Made by a program: the position numbers and the translations under genes
From: RGIG3178 sp964533965
Lineage (GTDB): Bacteria > Bacillota > Clostridia > Christensenellales > QAND01
DNA: 64,000 nt
Assembly: GCA_964533965.1 (NCBI GenBank)
Contig: CAZHNN010000011.1
Span: 20,268-84,267 of the forward strand
Direction of reading: 5' to 3'
Notes under the pieces: model-generated
Told to the model about the DNA's origin: nothing
The model's database searches: none
Seen by the model: the letters and a program-made list of their open reading frames with translations, nothing else
Shown here: positions 50,620 through 59,834 of the stretch, piece by piece
How positions within the stretch are numbered: position 1 is the first letter of the stretch
Layout: every line of letters begins with the position of its first letter

Positions 50620-51384
50620 CTAGAGCGTTTTGTTGCGAAACACAAAGGCTGAACCCCATACCATCGATATTGTCAGAAGAGAAGTGATGATAAGAGAAGG
50701 GAGCATATCGGCAGGCATAACGGCCATTGCCAACAGCGCGCTGTTCTGGCTTGAAAGATATAGAGGGCTTAACTGCCTGAATCCTGGGAGGATATTTGCT
50801 GCCATCAGCACAAACAAAGCCCCAACACACAGAATCAACCCTCCGTAGTTGCCGCTGACAAGCGTGCTTGCGAACAGCAGCAGCGCGAGCAGAAACGCGC
50901 CAAACAGCCACAGAGCAAACAGCGACAAAAGATACGAAGGCGCAAACGCCATCCCAAAGAGGATATAGGTATAGGCGACATCGATCGCAGCGGAAAGCCA
51001 ATAGCAGACGGAGAAGGTCAAAAGCGATGCGGCATACTTGGAAAGGATGACGGTGTCGCGCGACAAGCCCTTGGATAGCGGCATTATAAGGGTGCCCTTT
51101 CCTACCTCCGATGACAGCGATGTGGCAAACAACAACAGCAATACGACCATTCCCATCTGCGTTGTGTTTTTAAAAAACTGTGCATAGGCGTCCAGGTATG
51201 TTGCAGGCGGAGCGGAAATGGTAACGTTGCCGACTGACATGCTTTTGAGCAGTTCCGGCATCACTTTGGCCAATCCGGGGCTCATGAATCCGAACAGCAC
51301 GAAGACCAGCAGAAGAACGAGCGCTTTATAGCTGCGCAGCAGCTCGGTGATTTCCTTTTGAAAGAACGATGAAAAGCCTCTCAT
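50620..51384 (-). CDS. ABC-2 type permease (YxlG-like)
   Basis: 254 residues with six predicted membrane helices. The N-terminus FFQKEITELLRSYKALVLLLVFVLFGFMSPGLAKVMPELL and the late SGNYGGLILCVG are typical of ABC-2 permeases. It overlaps the ATPase gene upstream by four bases (ATGA). Together with the ATPase and the PLDc_N gene it resembles B. subtilis yxlEFG. Probably a membrane exporter or stress-response system; substrate unknown. Confidence 0.9.
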   Translation of the reverse strand: MRGFSSFFQKEITELLRSYKALVLLLVFVLFGFMSPGLAKVMPELLKSMSVGNVTISAPPATYLDAYAQFFKNTTQMGMVVLLLLFATSLSSEVGKGTLIMPLSKGLSRDTVILSKYAASLLTFSVCYWLSAAIDVAYTYILFGMAFAPSYLLSLFALWLFGAFLLALLLFASTLVSGNYGGLILCVGALFVLMAANILPGFRQLSPLYLSSQNSALLAMAVMPADMLPSLIITSLLTISMVWGSAFVFRNKTL

Positions 51385-52298
51385 TGCACTGCCTCCAAAA
51401 ACACGCGCTCCAGCGTCGGTTCGGCGATTTCATATTTAGTGAGCGGAAGGTGATGTGACGTGATGATCTCCAATATCTTTGCACCCGTATCCTTTGCATC
51501 CACAAGCGACACGAAAAGCGCATTTTCTGACAGTGTAACGTTTGAAACGTTCTTAATGCCACGGATCTCAGAAACCAGCGTACCCAGCTTCGTTCCGCTT
51601 TGAAATTCAAGTGTGACCGCATCCTGCCGGTATGTCTGTTTGAGTTCCGAAAGGTCGCCCTGCAAAGCGAGCCGCCCCTTCTCAAGGATGCCGATGTGGT
51701 CGCAGATGCGCTCGACGTCAGAGAGGATATGGGTGGAAAAGACAATGGTGGTGTGCTCCCGTGCCAGCAGCAGGATGTCGAGGATCTCCTTTCGCCCGAT
51801 CGGGTCAAGCGCGGAGGTGGGCTCATCGCATAATAAGAGCTTCGGCTCATGCAGCATGGCCTGCGCGATGCCGAGCCTCTGCTGCATGCCGCGGGAGAAA
51901 CCCTTAATCCTGCGCTGCATGCCTGAAAGCCCGGTAAGCTCCAACAGTTCTCGTGTACGCGCCTTGACGTGCTTCTCATCCATCCCTGCGATTTTGCCGC
52001 ACATGGCGAGGTATTCCGTTGGCGTCATATAGCCGTAGAAACTCGGGACGTCCGGCAGGTAACCAATGTGCCGGTTTGTTTTTGCGTTCCCGAACCGCAC
52101 TTGGTCACCGCACACTCGTATCGTACCGGCATCGGGCTTGAGAAAGCCCAATACCATTTTCATGGTGGTGGTCTTGCCGGCTCCGTTCCTGCCGATAAAG
52201 CCAAACACGCTGTGCTCCGGCACCGACAGGCTCAACCCGTCGATCGCCGTGACGTTGCCAAAGCGCTTGAACACATCGTTCAATTCCAGAACGTTCAT
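51381..52298 (-). CDS. ABC transporter ATP-binding protein (YxlF-like)
   Basis: 305 residues. Walker A GRNGAGKTTT (about 36-45), Q-loop region IGYLPDVPSFYG, signature FSRGMQQRLG, Walker B LLLCDEPTSALDP, H-loop FSTHIL, and a C-terminal extension of the drug/lantibiotic-export type. The ATG at 52298 shares its A with the stop of the PLDc_N gene, and the permease start overlaps its own stop, so three genes are translated as a unit. It powers the adjoining permease. Confidence 0.95.
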   Translation of the reverse strand: MNVLELNDVFKRFGNVTAIDGLSLSVPEHSVFGFIGRNGAGKTTTMKMVLGFLKPDAGTIRVCGDQVRFGNAKTNRHIGYLPDVPSFYGYMTPTEYLAMCGKIAGMDEKHVKARTRELLELTGLSGMQRRIKGFSRGMQQRLGIAQAMLHEPKLLLCDEPTSALDPIGRKEILDILLLAREHTTIVFSTHILSDVERICDHIGILEKGRLALQGDLSELKQTYRQDAVTLEFQSGTKLGTLVSEIRGIKNVSNVTLSENALFVSLVDAKDTGAKILEIITSHHLPLTKYEIAEPTLERVFLEAVQ

Positions 52299-52498
52299 CA
52301 GTCCTCACCTCGGCCTACGGTGAAATACAGTACAGGACCTATAATTTGTAATAGCACTACGATGAAGATCCAGAGAACTCGGTTTCCGAACCGATACGTC
52401 CTGTGCTTTAGCACATGTCGCAATGCTACGATCATCAGCGTCAGCTCGATGATGAGGACCGGTATCAAAATGGGCAGGTAGGGCAGAACTGCATTCAT
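52298..52498 (-). CDS. PLDc_N domain membrane protein (YxlE-like)
   Basis: 66 residues: two hydrophobic helices (about 6-26 and 42-60) around KHRTYRFGNRVLW, ending TVGRGED. This matches the short PLDc_N (phospholipase D N-terminal) domain family. Family knowledge: in B. subtilis the equivalent YxlE sits in the sigY operon with an ABC pair and acts in sigma-factor control. No sigma factor is seen here, but an XRE regulator precedes it. AGGAGG lies before the ATG at 52498. Confidence 0.9.
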   Translation of the reverse strand: MNAVLPYLPILIPVLIIELTLMIVALRHVLKHRTYRFGNRVLWIFIVVLLQIIGPVLYFTVGRGED

Positions 52499-52509
52499 GG
52501 TACGACCTC

Positions 52510-53620
52510 CTAAATAGATTGCAGGATCTTGGTGATCCGGATAAAGCGTTCGTCTGCTTGCAGCGGGGCAAATGCGGGATTTTCAAGGATTGATGTTTTT
52601 AGATCTCTCTTGACCAATTCGTCGTTCCGAGGAGGCTGAACGCCGGTTACAAACGACGAAAACAGGGCATCCAGATTGTCAAAGAAATCGTTTCCTTTCA
52701 TTTTCAGTGGAAACAAATTCGAGCTTGATACAAGCATCGCATACTTCTCCAGACGGGAGACGGCCTGATCATGCTTGCCCATAAGAGCATATAGATGCGC
52801 TTCCGTGATAAGAATTGGCAAGTAGGTCCATAAATTGAGAGATTCAATGCCAACAGCTTCTCCCAGTGCATCCATGAATCGCACGCATTGTTCGAATTTT
52901 TCACCATCCTGTGCATACAGCGCCAGCAAATCGGGAGCGGCGCCGAAGGCGCCTATTACGCATAAATACAGATGGGATTGCAAAAGGCCGACAGCCTTTT
53001 TTANNNNNNNNNNCTTTCATGCTGTACGCTTTTGCTAGCAGCAGTTCGGTCGACATGTGAGTTTCCATACTATCGTCAAGTAGGTCGATGGCCAGATTGG
53101 GATTTCCCATCGCCATATGGCAGTAGGCCTGCATGCTCAGGGACTGGCGGCTTAACACCGCATCACCGCTCTCCTTTTCCACGCGTTCAAATAAGGAGAG
53201 CGCTTTGGCAAAGGTATCCTGCACGGTTTGTGGCGAACCAGCCAACGGCGCGTGGTTGATCAGAAGCGATCCTATCGCAAACAGAAGATCCCAACAGGAG
53301 TAATATTTTCGGATCAACTCCGCGCATTCAGACATCACCTGTTTGAAAGGTTCTTTTGCAAAATCCTTGGCTAATCTCTCGTAAACTATGCGGATCTGCT
53401 CGCGTTCCATCTGCGGCGTATAGCCTAAAAGCTCATCGACACTCAGGTTGAAATAGCTTGCTATGACAGGCAACAGCGTGATGTCCGGATAGCTTTGCCC
53501 TGATTCCCATTTGGAAACAGCGGGTTTGGAAACTCCAAGATTCGAGGCCAGCTCTTCTTGTGTAATGCCCTTGCTCCTGCGGTTGTTGGCTATAATGGAG
53601 CCGATGTGGATGCTTTTCAA
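52510..53620 (-). CDS. XRE-family regulator with helical-repeat C-terminus (spans N gap)
   Basis: About 365 residues, broken only by the N-run at 53004-53013. The N-terminal HTH (about 6-60) is clear: IIANNRRSKGITQEELASNLGVSKPAVSKWESGQSYPDITLLPVIASYFNLSVDELLGY. The rest is helical and TPR-like (AYCHMAMGNPNLAIDLLDDSM, LLLAKAYSM). After the gap the frame resumes as KKAVGLLQSHLYLCVIGAFGAAPDLLALYAQDGEKFEQCVRFM and runs to 52510. The start is TTG 53620, eight bases after GAGGTG. Eleven bases before the PLDc_N/ABC genes and in the same direction, it is the probable regulator of that operon. Confidence 0.88.
53004..53013. other. Assembly gap (10 N) inside the XRE regulator gene
   Basis: AKAYSMK is encoded before the gap and KKAVGLLQSHLYL after it. 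The frames join only if the true length is a multiple of three. Confidence 0.9.
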
Positions 53621-53835
53621 TTTATTTCACCTCAAGTACATTGTAGGGTACGGCACAGGGAGGTTCAAGAGAAGCGTGGTTAATAACGGTAGAAAAAATT
53701 AACCATTGATTAATTATGGCCTTGAGATGAAATCCACAAACATTTAATAAAGGCGACAGTAAACAGTAGAAAACGCTATAGATAAGAATTATAATAAAAA
53801 TATAGTACTAACACGGAAACAGGAGGAAGCTACGG

Positions 53836-54444
53836 ATGAAAACGGAGGAATTATTGACCCTAAAGAAGGAAGAGATTCCGCAAATAGCCCGGACGCTTGG
53901 CATCGATGATATTTCGGTGTTGGTACCGCTTCTGGACGAAAAAGACGACGCGTTGCGGTATCCGGCGCTGCTCCTGCTGCAGCAATACGCCGAATTTGCC
54001 GGTGATGAATTTGCATATTGGGATGTGTATCTACAGAAGCTCGAGGATGAAAACTCCTACCAGCGCAGCATCGGAGCGATGATGATCGCGGCAAACGCAA
54101 AATGGGCAGACGGGGAAGCCATGAAAGAGACCATCGAACGCTACCTAAGCTTGCTTAACGACGAAAAGCCGATCACCGTCCGCCAGTGCATACAGGGATT
54201 GCAAAAGATCGTTCCCCATCACAGGCAGCTGCAGGAACGCATTGTGCAGCGCCTTGTGTCCATGGACCTCCTTTCAATACGGGAAACGATGCGTAGATCG
54301 ATCCTGACGGATATCCTGCAGGTTTTGCTGCTGCTTAAAAAGGAGTATGGATGCGACTTGGCGGACGGATTCATTGCCTGCGCGCTCTCCGGTGACGTCC
54401 TGGACGCCAAAACCAAAAAGGTATTCCTCACGTCGCTTTCATAG
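53836..54444 (+). CDS. HEAT/ARM-like helical repeat protein, function unknown
   Basis: 202 residues, all helical by appearance, no signal peptide or membrane segment. Repeating units of about 35-40 residues (VLVPLLDEKDDALRYPALLLLQQYAE; SYQRSIGAMMIAANAKW; ITVRQCIQGLQKIVPHHRQLQERIVQRLVSM) resemble HEAT repeats, which bind proteins. AGGAGG precedes the ATG by eight bases. It stands 95 bases before an ABC pair in the same direction; whether it belongs with it is unclear. No function assigned. Confidence 0.8.
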   Translation: MKTEELLTLKKEEIPQIARTLGIDDISVLVPLLDEKDDALRYPALLLLQQYAEFAGDEFAYWDVYLQKLEDENSYQRSIGAMMIAANAKWADGEAMKETIERYLSLLNDEKPITVRQCIQGLQKIVPHHRQLQERIVQRLVSMDLLSIRETMRRSILTDILQVLLLLKKEYGCDLADGFIACALSGDVLDAKTKKVFLTSLS

Positions 54445-54539
54445 CGCAATGAACCAGATAAAAACGCAAAGTCCTCCTATGCCATGTTATGCAAGCATAG
54501 TACAATGGTATGGTAATTTATATATTGCGGGAGGTTTTC

Positions 54540-55454
54540 ATGGAGCACATCATCGAAGTGAACGGACTTCGCAAATCGTACGGCTCCATACGAGCCGTAC
54601 AGGACATCAGTTTCTATGTGGAGCAGGGAAAGCTGTTTGCATTTCTGGGGCCAAATGGAGCGGGGAAGTCCACGACCATCGATATCATCTGCACCTTTTT
54701 GAAAGCGGATGGCGGAGAGATAACGGTGGACGGGTTTGAACTTGGGAAGCAAGACGACCAGATCCGTTCCAGGATCGGCGTGGTCTTCCAGGACGGTCTG
54801 TTGGACCCTCTATTAACAGTCGGGGAGAACCTGAAGCTGCGGGGTGGCTTTTACGGGATCAAGGGCAAAGAGCTTGACGAGGCAGTGCAGAAAACGGCAG
54901 CGCTTACCGGCGTTTCGGAACTGATGGGAAGGCCCTACGGCAAGCTTTCGGGCGGGCAACGCAGGCGGTGCGACATTGCGAGGGCTTTGATCCATACGCC
55001 CAAGATACTGTTTTTGGATGAGCCGACCACAGGGCTTGACCCGCAGACGAGGCAGAACATCTGGCAGACCATCCTGAAGCTGCAGCGCGATTCAGCAGTG
55101 ACGGTCTTTCTGACCACGCATTACATGGAAGAGGCCGCGGAGGCCGATTTTGTCATCGTGATCGACAAAGGGGTCATTACTGCAAAAGGCACGCCGATGC
55201 AGCTTAAAGAGCGTTTTGCAAAGGATAAGCTAAAGCTCGTGTGCCAAGACCGGGAAAGCGTCACAGGGATACTCCAAAGCCTTGCTTTGCCATTTGATGA
55301 AGTGGCTGATTGTGTTGTCGTGAATCTGGAGAAGACGTTGGATGCGCTTCCGATTTTGGATAGGTGTAGACCCTTTATAGGCGGATTTGAAGTGACGAAC
55401 GGGACGATGGACGATGCGTTCATCGCGATAACCGGAAAGGAGATACGGGAATGA
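54540..55454 (+). CDS. ABC transporter ATP-binding protein (DrrA/YadG-like)
   Basis: 304 residues. Walker A GPNGAGKSTT, Q-loop VVFQDGLLD, signature KLSGGQRRRCDIARAL, Walker B ILFLDEPTTGLDP, H-loop TTHYMEEA, and a C-terminal regulatory domain. The GLDPQTRQNIW and TTHYMEEAAEAD pieces are typical of drug-export (DrrA) ATPases. The ATG at 54540 follows GGGAGG. Its stop overlaps the permease start by four bases (ATGA). Confidence 0.95.
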   Translation: MEHIIEVNGLRKSYGSIRAVQDISFYVEQGKLFAFLGPNGAGKSTTIDIICTFLKADGGEITVDGFELGKQDDQIRSRIGVVFQDGLLDPLLTVGENLKLRGGFYGIKGKELDEAVQKTAALTGVSELMGRPYGKLSGGQRRRCDIARALIHTPKILFLDEPTTGLDPQTRQNIWQTILKLQRDSAVTVFLTTHYMEEAAEADFVIVIDKGVITAKGTPMQLKERFAKDKLKLVCQDRESVTGILQSLALPFDEVADCVVVNLEKTLDALPILDRCRPFIGGFEVTNGTMDDAFIAITGKEIRE

Positions 55455-56308
55455 CCAGCTTTGCCATCCGAAACCTGAAGGTGTTCTTCCGGGACAAGAG
55501 CTCCGTGTTCTTCTCGCTTCTTTCGGTGTTCATCATCATTGGCCTGTACGCGCTGTTTCTGGGCAATGTCTGGTCATCCGGCTTTAAGGAGATCAAAAAC
55601 ATCCGCTTTGTAATGGACAGCTGGATGATGGCTGGTCTGCTCGCCGTGACAACGGTAACGGCTACGATGGGCGCGTTTGGCATCATGGTGGAGGATGAGA
55701 CGAAGAAATACAACAAGGATTTCTACTCATCGCCGCTATCAAGAAGCTCCATCACAATGGGGTATCTTTTGGGCGCATTTGTCATTTCAGTCATCATGAG
55801 CATTATAGCGCTCGTGCTGATCGAAATTTATATCGTTCTGGCCGGAGGCAGCCTTTTACCGGTCGAAGGATTCATCGAGGTCATTTTGCTCATCCTGCTG
55901 TCGGCTTTTTCCAACACGGCGATGCTGTTCTTCATCGCTTCCTTTTTCAAAAGCCAGAATGCGTTCGCCACTGCCAGCACCGTGATCGGTACCATCATCG
56001 GCTTTTTGACCGGCATCTATATCCCCATCGGAAGTCTGCCTTCAGCCGTACAGATGGTGATCAAGATATTTCCGCCGTCGCACGCCGCCGCTCTATTTCG
56101 CCAGGTAATCATGGCCGCTCCGCTTTCAACAGGCTTCGCAGGTGCCCCGGCAGAGGTGGTCTCGCAATTCAAGACCGCAATGGGGGTCACGTTTAAGTTT
56201 AGCGGAACGACGATTACGCCGCTTGCAAGCATAGCGATCTTGCTGGTATCGGCTGCTGTGTTCTGCATGTTGACTCTCTGGCGCGTTAAGAGGAAAAGAA
56301 AAGGGTAA
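55451..56308 (+). CDS. ABC-2 type permease (DrrB-like)
   Basis: 285 residues, six membrane helices, of the ABC-2 type: RNLKVFFRDKSSVFFSLLSVFIIIGLYALFLG at the start, FGIMVEDETKKYNKDFYSSPLSRSSITMGYLLG (the conserved cytoplasmic loop), and a helical pair at the C-terminus. Translationally coupled to the ATPase through ATGA. Forms an exporter for a hydrophobic or drug-like compound with it. Ends at a strong hairpin shared with the convergent rqcH. Confidence 0.93.
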   Translation: MTSFAIRNLKVFFRDKSSVFFSLLSVFIIIGLYALFLGNVWSSGFKEIKNIRFVMDSWMMAGLLAVTTVTATMGAFGIMVEDETKKYNKDFYSSPLSRSSITMGYLLGAFVISVIMSIIALVLIEIYIVLAGGSLLPVEGFIEVILLILLSAFSNTAMLFFIASFFKSQNAFATASTVIGTIIGFLTGIYIPIGSLPSAVQMVIKIFPPSHAAALFRQVIMAAPLSTGFAGAPAEVVSQFKTAMGVTFKFSGTTITPLASIAILLVSAAVFCMLTLWRVKRKRKG

Positions 56309-56327
56309 ACATTGACATTATCTTCAT

Positions 56328-56362
56328 GAAGAAGGGGCTTAGCGATAAGCCCCTTCTTCTAT
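56328..56362 (+). terminator. Bidirectional terminator between the ABC permease and rqcH
   Basis: GAAGAAGGGGCTTA (56328-56341) pairs with TAAGCCCCTTCTTC (56346-56359) around four bases. It is perfectly symmetric and serves both convergent genes. Confidence 0.85.
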
Positions 56363-56372
56363 CGGACCTCGG

Positions 56373-58106
56373 TTATTTTTCCTCGCGGATGAGGGACTTG
56401 ACCAAATCGGCGTCGGGCGTAATAAACAGCGTTCTCTGATTGGTATAGGTCACAAAGCCGGGCTTGGAGCCGGAGGGCTTGTGGACATATTTGATCAGCG
56501 TGTAGTCGACGGGGACGTTGGCCGAATGCCTGCCTCTGCTGAAGAACGCGGCAATATGCCCAGCTTGCTTCAGGGTGTTTGGCGGGACAGGATTGGCCTT
56601 GATAAGTACATGGCTTCCCGGCATTCCCTGGACATGCAGCCACGTGTCAGAAGATCTTGACAACCGGCATGTGACAAGGTCGTTCTGTGCATTGTTGCGC
56701 CCGCATAATATCTCCACGCCGTCACCCGATACAAAGCGAAGAGGCTTGGATTGGGGCGGGGTGTTTTTGCCGGAGGACTGTGATTTTCGTATCAGCTGCT
56801 GATCCTGCAGTTCACCGCGGATCTCAGAAAGCTCTTCCATCGTTTCGCTCTGCTCGACGGATAACAGGGTACCCTCCCAATACGCTATCTCGGGCAGTAT
56901 TTCGTCTTTCTGCCGCTGCGCAGCCAGAGCCTGGGCTTTTAGCTTTTGATAGCGCTTGAATAGTTTGTTGGCGTTTTCGGCGGCGGATTTCGTAGGGTCA
57001 AGCTTGAGCACGACGGGGATATCCCGGATGTAGTCGTGCACTTCAATACTTTCTATACCGCGCTTGATCTCATGCGCATAAGCCAGCATAAACTCCGCCT
57101 GTTCACGCAGTGTTTCGTGCGAGGCACTTTCAGAGAGAGCCTCCTGTTGGAATTGAAGCCTTTTATACAACTTCTCCAGCCGGGCGTTGACCGCAGACTG
57201 GAGCGATTGCTTTTCATGAAGGATACGGGTTTTGGCCAGTCTGGACTCCGTATATTCGACGACCGCTTCGCACAGCGAATGCATTGTCCGCACGTTATTT
57301 CCATGGATGACAAACGGAGCGAATGCGATGGGGGAACCTGCTTCATCCGTTTGTAAACTCGCATGAAAGCTGCCGTTTATCAGCGACTGCGTCAGAGAAT
57401 AGAGCACAGAAGACAGGGCATCCGCCTGTTCGATCGATAAGGGCGTTTGAACCGGTTCACCAAACGCCTGCTGGCATAACTGTTGAGCTGTAAACGGGGA
57501 AATGCCATAGAACAACGAGACGATCGTCTTTTCGGCCGAGCCTCCGGATTTATGAAGCAGATCCGATATCCTTTCTTTTGAAAGCTGCAGCAAATCTTCC
57601 TTTTGTTGAGAAGGTGGGTTATGGTACCGTTCTCCGGGCAACACGTTTCGAAGTGAGGAAACGGCAGGTGGGATGCGCTTGGCACTGTCAAGGATGATGC
57701 CATTCGGGTCGATGAGAATCAGGTTGCTGTGCTTGCCCATGCACTCCGCGACAAAACAAAGCTCGACCCTATCCCCGAGGTCGTCGGTGACCAGAACTTT
57801 CATATGAACGGCGCGGTCCATGCGCGGCGCTGTGATGGAAACGATGCGCCCGTGCAACAGATGTTTTCGAAGCATCATTAGAAAATTAAAAGGCTTTTCG
57901 GGGCCCTTTTCAGGTGTGCCGCCCAGGTGCACTCGCGCGCATTCGGGGTCGGCAGAAAACAGCAGCCTGTGGTTTGTGCCGTTTGCCCGGACGGTGAAAA
58001 CGACATCCAGGCGGTTTGGCTGCGCAATGCGCTCAATCCTCCCACCCGACAATAGCTCGTTCGCTTCTTTTGCCGCCGCAAACAGCGCGGCCCCGTCCAT
58101 CTGCAT
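56373..58106 (-). CDS. rqcH: Ribosome quality control factor RqcH (NFACT family; FbpA/Rqc2-like)
   Basis: 577 residues. NFACT-N domain at the start (MQMDGAALFAAAKEANELLSGGRIERIAQPNRLDVVFTVRANG), LRKHLLHGRI, a central coiled-coil-rich middle (about 280-440), and the C-terminal NFACT-R domain (GVEILCGRNNAQNDLVTCRLSRSSDTWLHVQGMPGSHVLI). Family knowledge: RqcH recruits tRNA-Ala to stalled 50S subunits and adds alanine tails to nascent chains; older names are fibronectin-binding protein FbpA. The start is ATG 58106, eight bases after GGAG; the GTG at 58124 is less likely. An 8-bp hairpin lies just upstream (58129-58151). Confidence 0.95.
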   Translation of the reverse strand: MQMDGAALFAAAKEANELLSGGRIERIAQPNRLDVVFTVRANGTNHRLLFSADPECARVHLGGTPEKGPEKPFNFLMMLRKHLLHGRIVSITAPRMDRAVHMKVLVTDDLGDRVELCFVAECMGKHSNLILIDPNGIILDSAKRIPPAVSSLRNVLPGERYHNPPSQQKEDLLQLSKERISDLLHKSGGSAEKTIVSLFYGISPFTAQQLCQQAFGEPVQTPLSIEQADALSSVLYSLTQSLINGSFHASLQTDEAGSPIAFAPFVIHGNNVRTMHSLCEAVVEYTESRLAKTRILHEKQSLQSAVNARLEKLYKRLQFQQEALSESASHETLREQAEFMLAYAHEIKRGIESIEVHDYIRDIPVVLKLDPTKSAAENANKLFKRYQKLKAQALAAQRQKDEILPEIAYWEGTLLSVEQSETMEELSEIRGELQDQQLIRKSQSSGKNTPPQSKPLRFVSGDGVEILCGRNNAQNDLVTCRLSRSSDTWLHVQGMPGSHVLIKANPVPPNTLKQAGHIAAFFSRGRHSANVPVDYTLIKYVHKPSGSKPGFVTYTNQRTLFITPDADLVKSLIREEK

Positions 58107-58128
58107 GATATTGCTCCGTTTCACAAAG

Positions 58129-58151
58129 GAAGCCTTTTTTTATAAGGCTTC
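58129..58151 (-). promoter_or_regulatory. Hairpin in the rqcH leader
   Basis: GAAGCCTT (58129-58136) is an inverted repeat of AAGGCTTC (58144-58151), with a T-rich loop. It lies between divergent rqcH and rdgB, close to the rqcH start, and may affect translation or promoter binding. Confidence 0.4.
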
Positions 58152-58246
58152 TCACGATATAATAGGCTTTATGGAATAAACCGATGTCGGTTATTCCGCA
58201 AACCCTATCATACAGGGTATCCGGGGTTTGGACAAGGAGTGGACAT

Positions 58247-58843
58247 ATGAAGCTTTTAATCGCGAGCAACAATGCGGGGAAGCTGAGGGAGTTTTCACAG
58301 ATTCTGGGCGACCTGTTCATGGAGATCGTCACGCCAAAAATGATCGGCCTTACGCTGGACGTTGAAGAGGACGGTAAAACGTTTGCCGAGAATGCGCTTA
58401 AAAAAGCGGAGGCATTTGCCAAAGCGTCTGGCATCTCTGCTATTGCCGACGATTCAGGATTGTGTGTGGATGCGCTTGATGGCGCTCCGGGGGTATTTTC
58501 GGCGCGCTACGCCGGAGGACACGGAGACGATGAATCGAACAACCGCCTATTGCTTGAGAACATAAAGGATGTGCCGGAAAGACTGCGTTCGGCGCAATTC
58601 GTCAGCAGCATTGCATTTGTAGGTGAAGATGGCACGGTATTGACCAGCGAAGCAAAAAGTTGCGGGCGTATCCTGTCTGCTCCCGTTGGAGAGAACGGCT
58701 TTGGCTACGATCCTCTGTTCTTTACGGATGTTTACGGCAAAAGCTATGCACAATTGACCTCCGACGAAAAGAATGCCATCAGCCACAGGGGCAAGGCGCT
58801 GGCTTTGATGCGCAGGCAATTGGAGGAACGCTATGGCAGATGA
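58247..58843 (+). CDS. rdgB: XTP/dITP pyrophosphatase (RdgB/HAM1)
   Basis: 198 residues, full length. Family motifs: LIASNNAGKLREFSQIL, DGKTFAENALKKAEAFAKASG, ADDSGLCVDAL, GAPGVFSARYAG and GFGYDPLFF. Hydrolyses ITP, XTP and their deoxy forms to monophosphates, cleaning the nucleotide pool. The ATG at 58247 follows AAGGAG. It overlaps the next gene by 11 bases, so the two are coupled. Confidence 0.97.
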   Translation: MKLLIASNNAGKLREFSQILGDLFMEIVTPKMIGLTLDVEEDGKTFAENALKKAEAFAKASGISAIADDSGLCVDALDGAPGVFSARYAGGHGDDESNNRLLLENIKDVPERLRSAQFVSSIAFVGEDGTVLTSEAKSCGRILSAPVGENGFGYDPLFFTDVYGKSYAQLTSDEKNAISHRGKALALMRRQLEERYGR

Positions 58844-59318
58844 GATGCGCATAGGCGTTTTGTCCGACACCCACGGGTCGGCGGCGGCGTATGGGGCGGC
58901 GCTGGATGCGATAGGCAAAGTGGACTTGATTTTGCATGCCGGGGACTACTCGTCCGACGCCCGTATCATGGCAAAGAGGACAGGAATTCCCACACAATAC
59001 GTCGGCGGAAATTGCGATTATAATAAGGAAGATGAAGAGGAACTGGAACTGATGCTGTGCGGTTTTAAGGTCCTGCTCGTTCACGGGCATAACCACGGCG
59101 TCAAACGGTCTCTGGAACGCCTGCAAGAGCATGCGCTTGACAAGCAAGCGGATGTCTGCATCTTCGGCCATTCCCATACTGCGGTAAACTACAGGGTGGG
59201 GAAGTGCCTTTTTATAAACCCCGGCAGTCCGCACAGCCCGCGTACTGGCGGCCCCAGCTGCGCTATATTGACGCTCAAAAAAGGGAGCCTTCCGGAAGCG
59301 ATCATCCTTGCTTTATAG
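58833..59318 (+). CDS. YfcE/MJ0936-type metallophosphoesterase
   Basis: 161 residues. Metallophosphoesterase motifs in order: LSDTHGS (DxH), HAGDY (GD), GGNCDY (GNCD), VHGHNHG (GHxH), FGHSHTAV and a final NPGS. Family knowledge: small YfcE-type phosphodiesterases hydrolyse model phosphodiesters; the native substrate is debated. rdgB followed by a YfcE-type gene is common in Firmicutes. The start at 58833 lies inside the end of rdgB. Confidence 0.95.
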   Translation: MADEMRIGVLSDTHGSAAAYGAALDAIGKVDLILHAGDYSSDARIMAKRTGIPTQYVGGNCDYNKEDEEELELMLCGFKVLLVHGHNHGVKRSLERLQEHALDKQADVCIFGHSHTAVNYRVGKCLFINPGSPHSPRTGGPSCAILTLKKGSLPEAIILAL

Positions 59319-59412
59319 CGATAACGCATGGCATATAAATTCCTAAGCGGGTCCACTTTTCCATTGACAGGGCATACCCGCTGCACTATAATAAAATGCG
59401 TTCGCCTGACAC

Positions 59413-59489
59413 GCGCCTGTAGCTCAGCAGGATAGAGCAACGGCCTTCTAAGCCGTAGGCCCAGAGTTCGAATCTCTGCAGGCGCACCA
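59413..59489 (+). tRNA. tRNA-Arg (UCU)
   Basis: GCGCCTG/CAGGCGC acceptor stem, TTCGAAT T-arm, anticodon TCT in loop CTTCTAA, discriminator A and encoded CCA. First of eight tRNAs in a cluster. Confidence 0.97.
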
Positions 59490-59497
59490 GACGCCGT

Positions 59498-59575
59498 GGT
59501 GGATATAGCTCAGTTGGTTAGAGCGCCAGGTTGTGGCCCTGGAGGCCGTGGGTTCAACTCCCACTATTCACCCCA
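59498..59575 (+). tRNA. tRNA-His (GUG)
   Basis: GTGGATA/TATTCAC acceptor stem with the extra G-1 opposite C73, anticodon GTG in loop TTGTGGC, encoded CCA. Confidence 0.96.
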
Positions 59576-59671
59576 TTTTTTCCGGGAATGACCCAGAATC
59601 CAAAGCGCCCGGGACATAAGCTGCGATTGACAGGGTGTGCAGGAAGTGGTAAAATCCCCTTTGCATCGCGT

Positions 59672-59746
59672 TGGGGTGTAGCCAAGCGGTAAGGCACGGG
59701 ACTTTGACTCCCGCATTCGTAGGTTCAAATCCTGCCACCCCAGCCA
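59672..59746 (+). tRNA. tRNA-Gln (UUG)
   Basis: TGGGGTG/CACCCCA acceptor stem, anticodon TTG in loop CTTTGAC, TTCAAAT T-loop, discriminator G and encoded CCA. Confidence 0.96.
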
Positions 59747-59750
59747 ACAT

Positions 59751-59826
59751 GATCCATTAGCTCAGTCGGTAGAGCACCTGACTTTTAATCAGGGTGTCCG
59801 CGGTTCGAGTCCGCGATGGATCACCA
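59751..59826 (+). tRNA. tRNA-Lys (UUU)
   Basis: GATCCAT/ATGGATC acceptor stem, anticodon TTT in loop CTTTTAA, TTCGAGT T-loop, encoded CCA. Confidence 0.97.
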
Positions 59827-59834
59827 AAGTTCGT

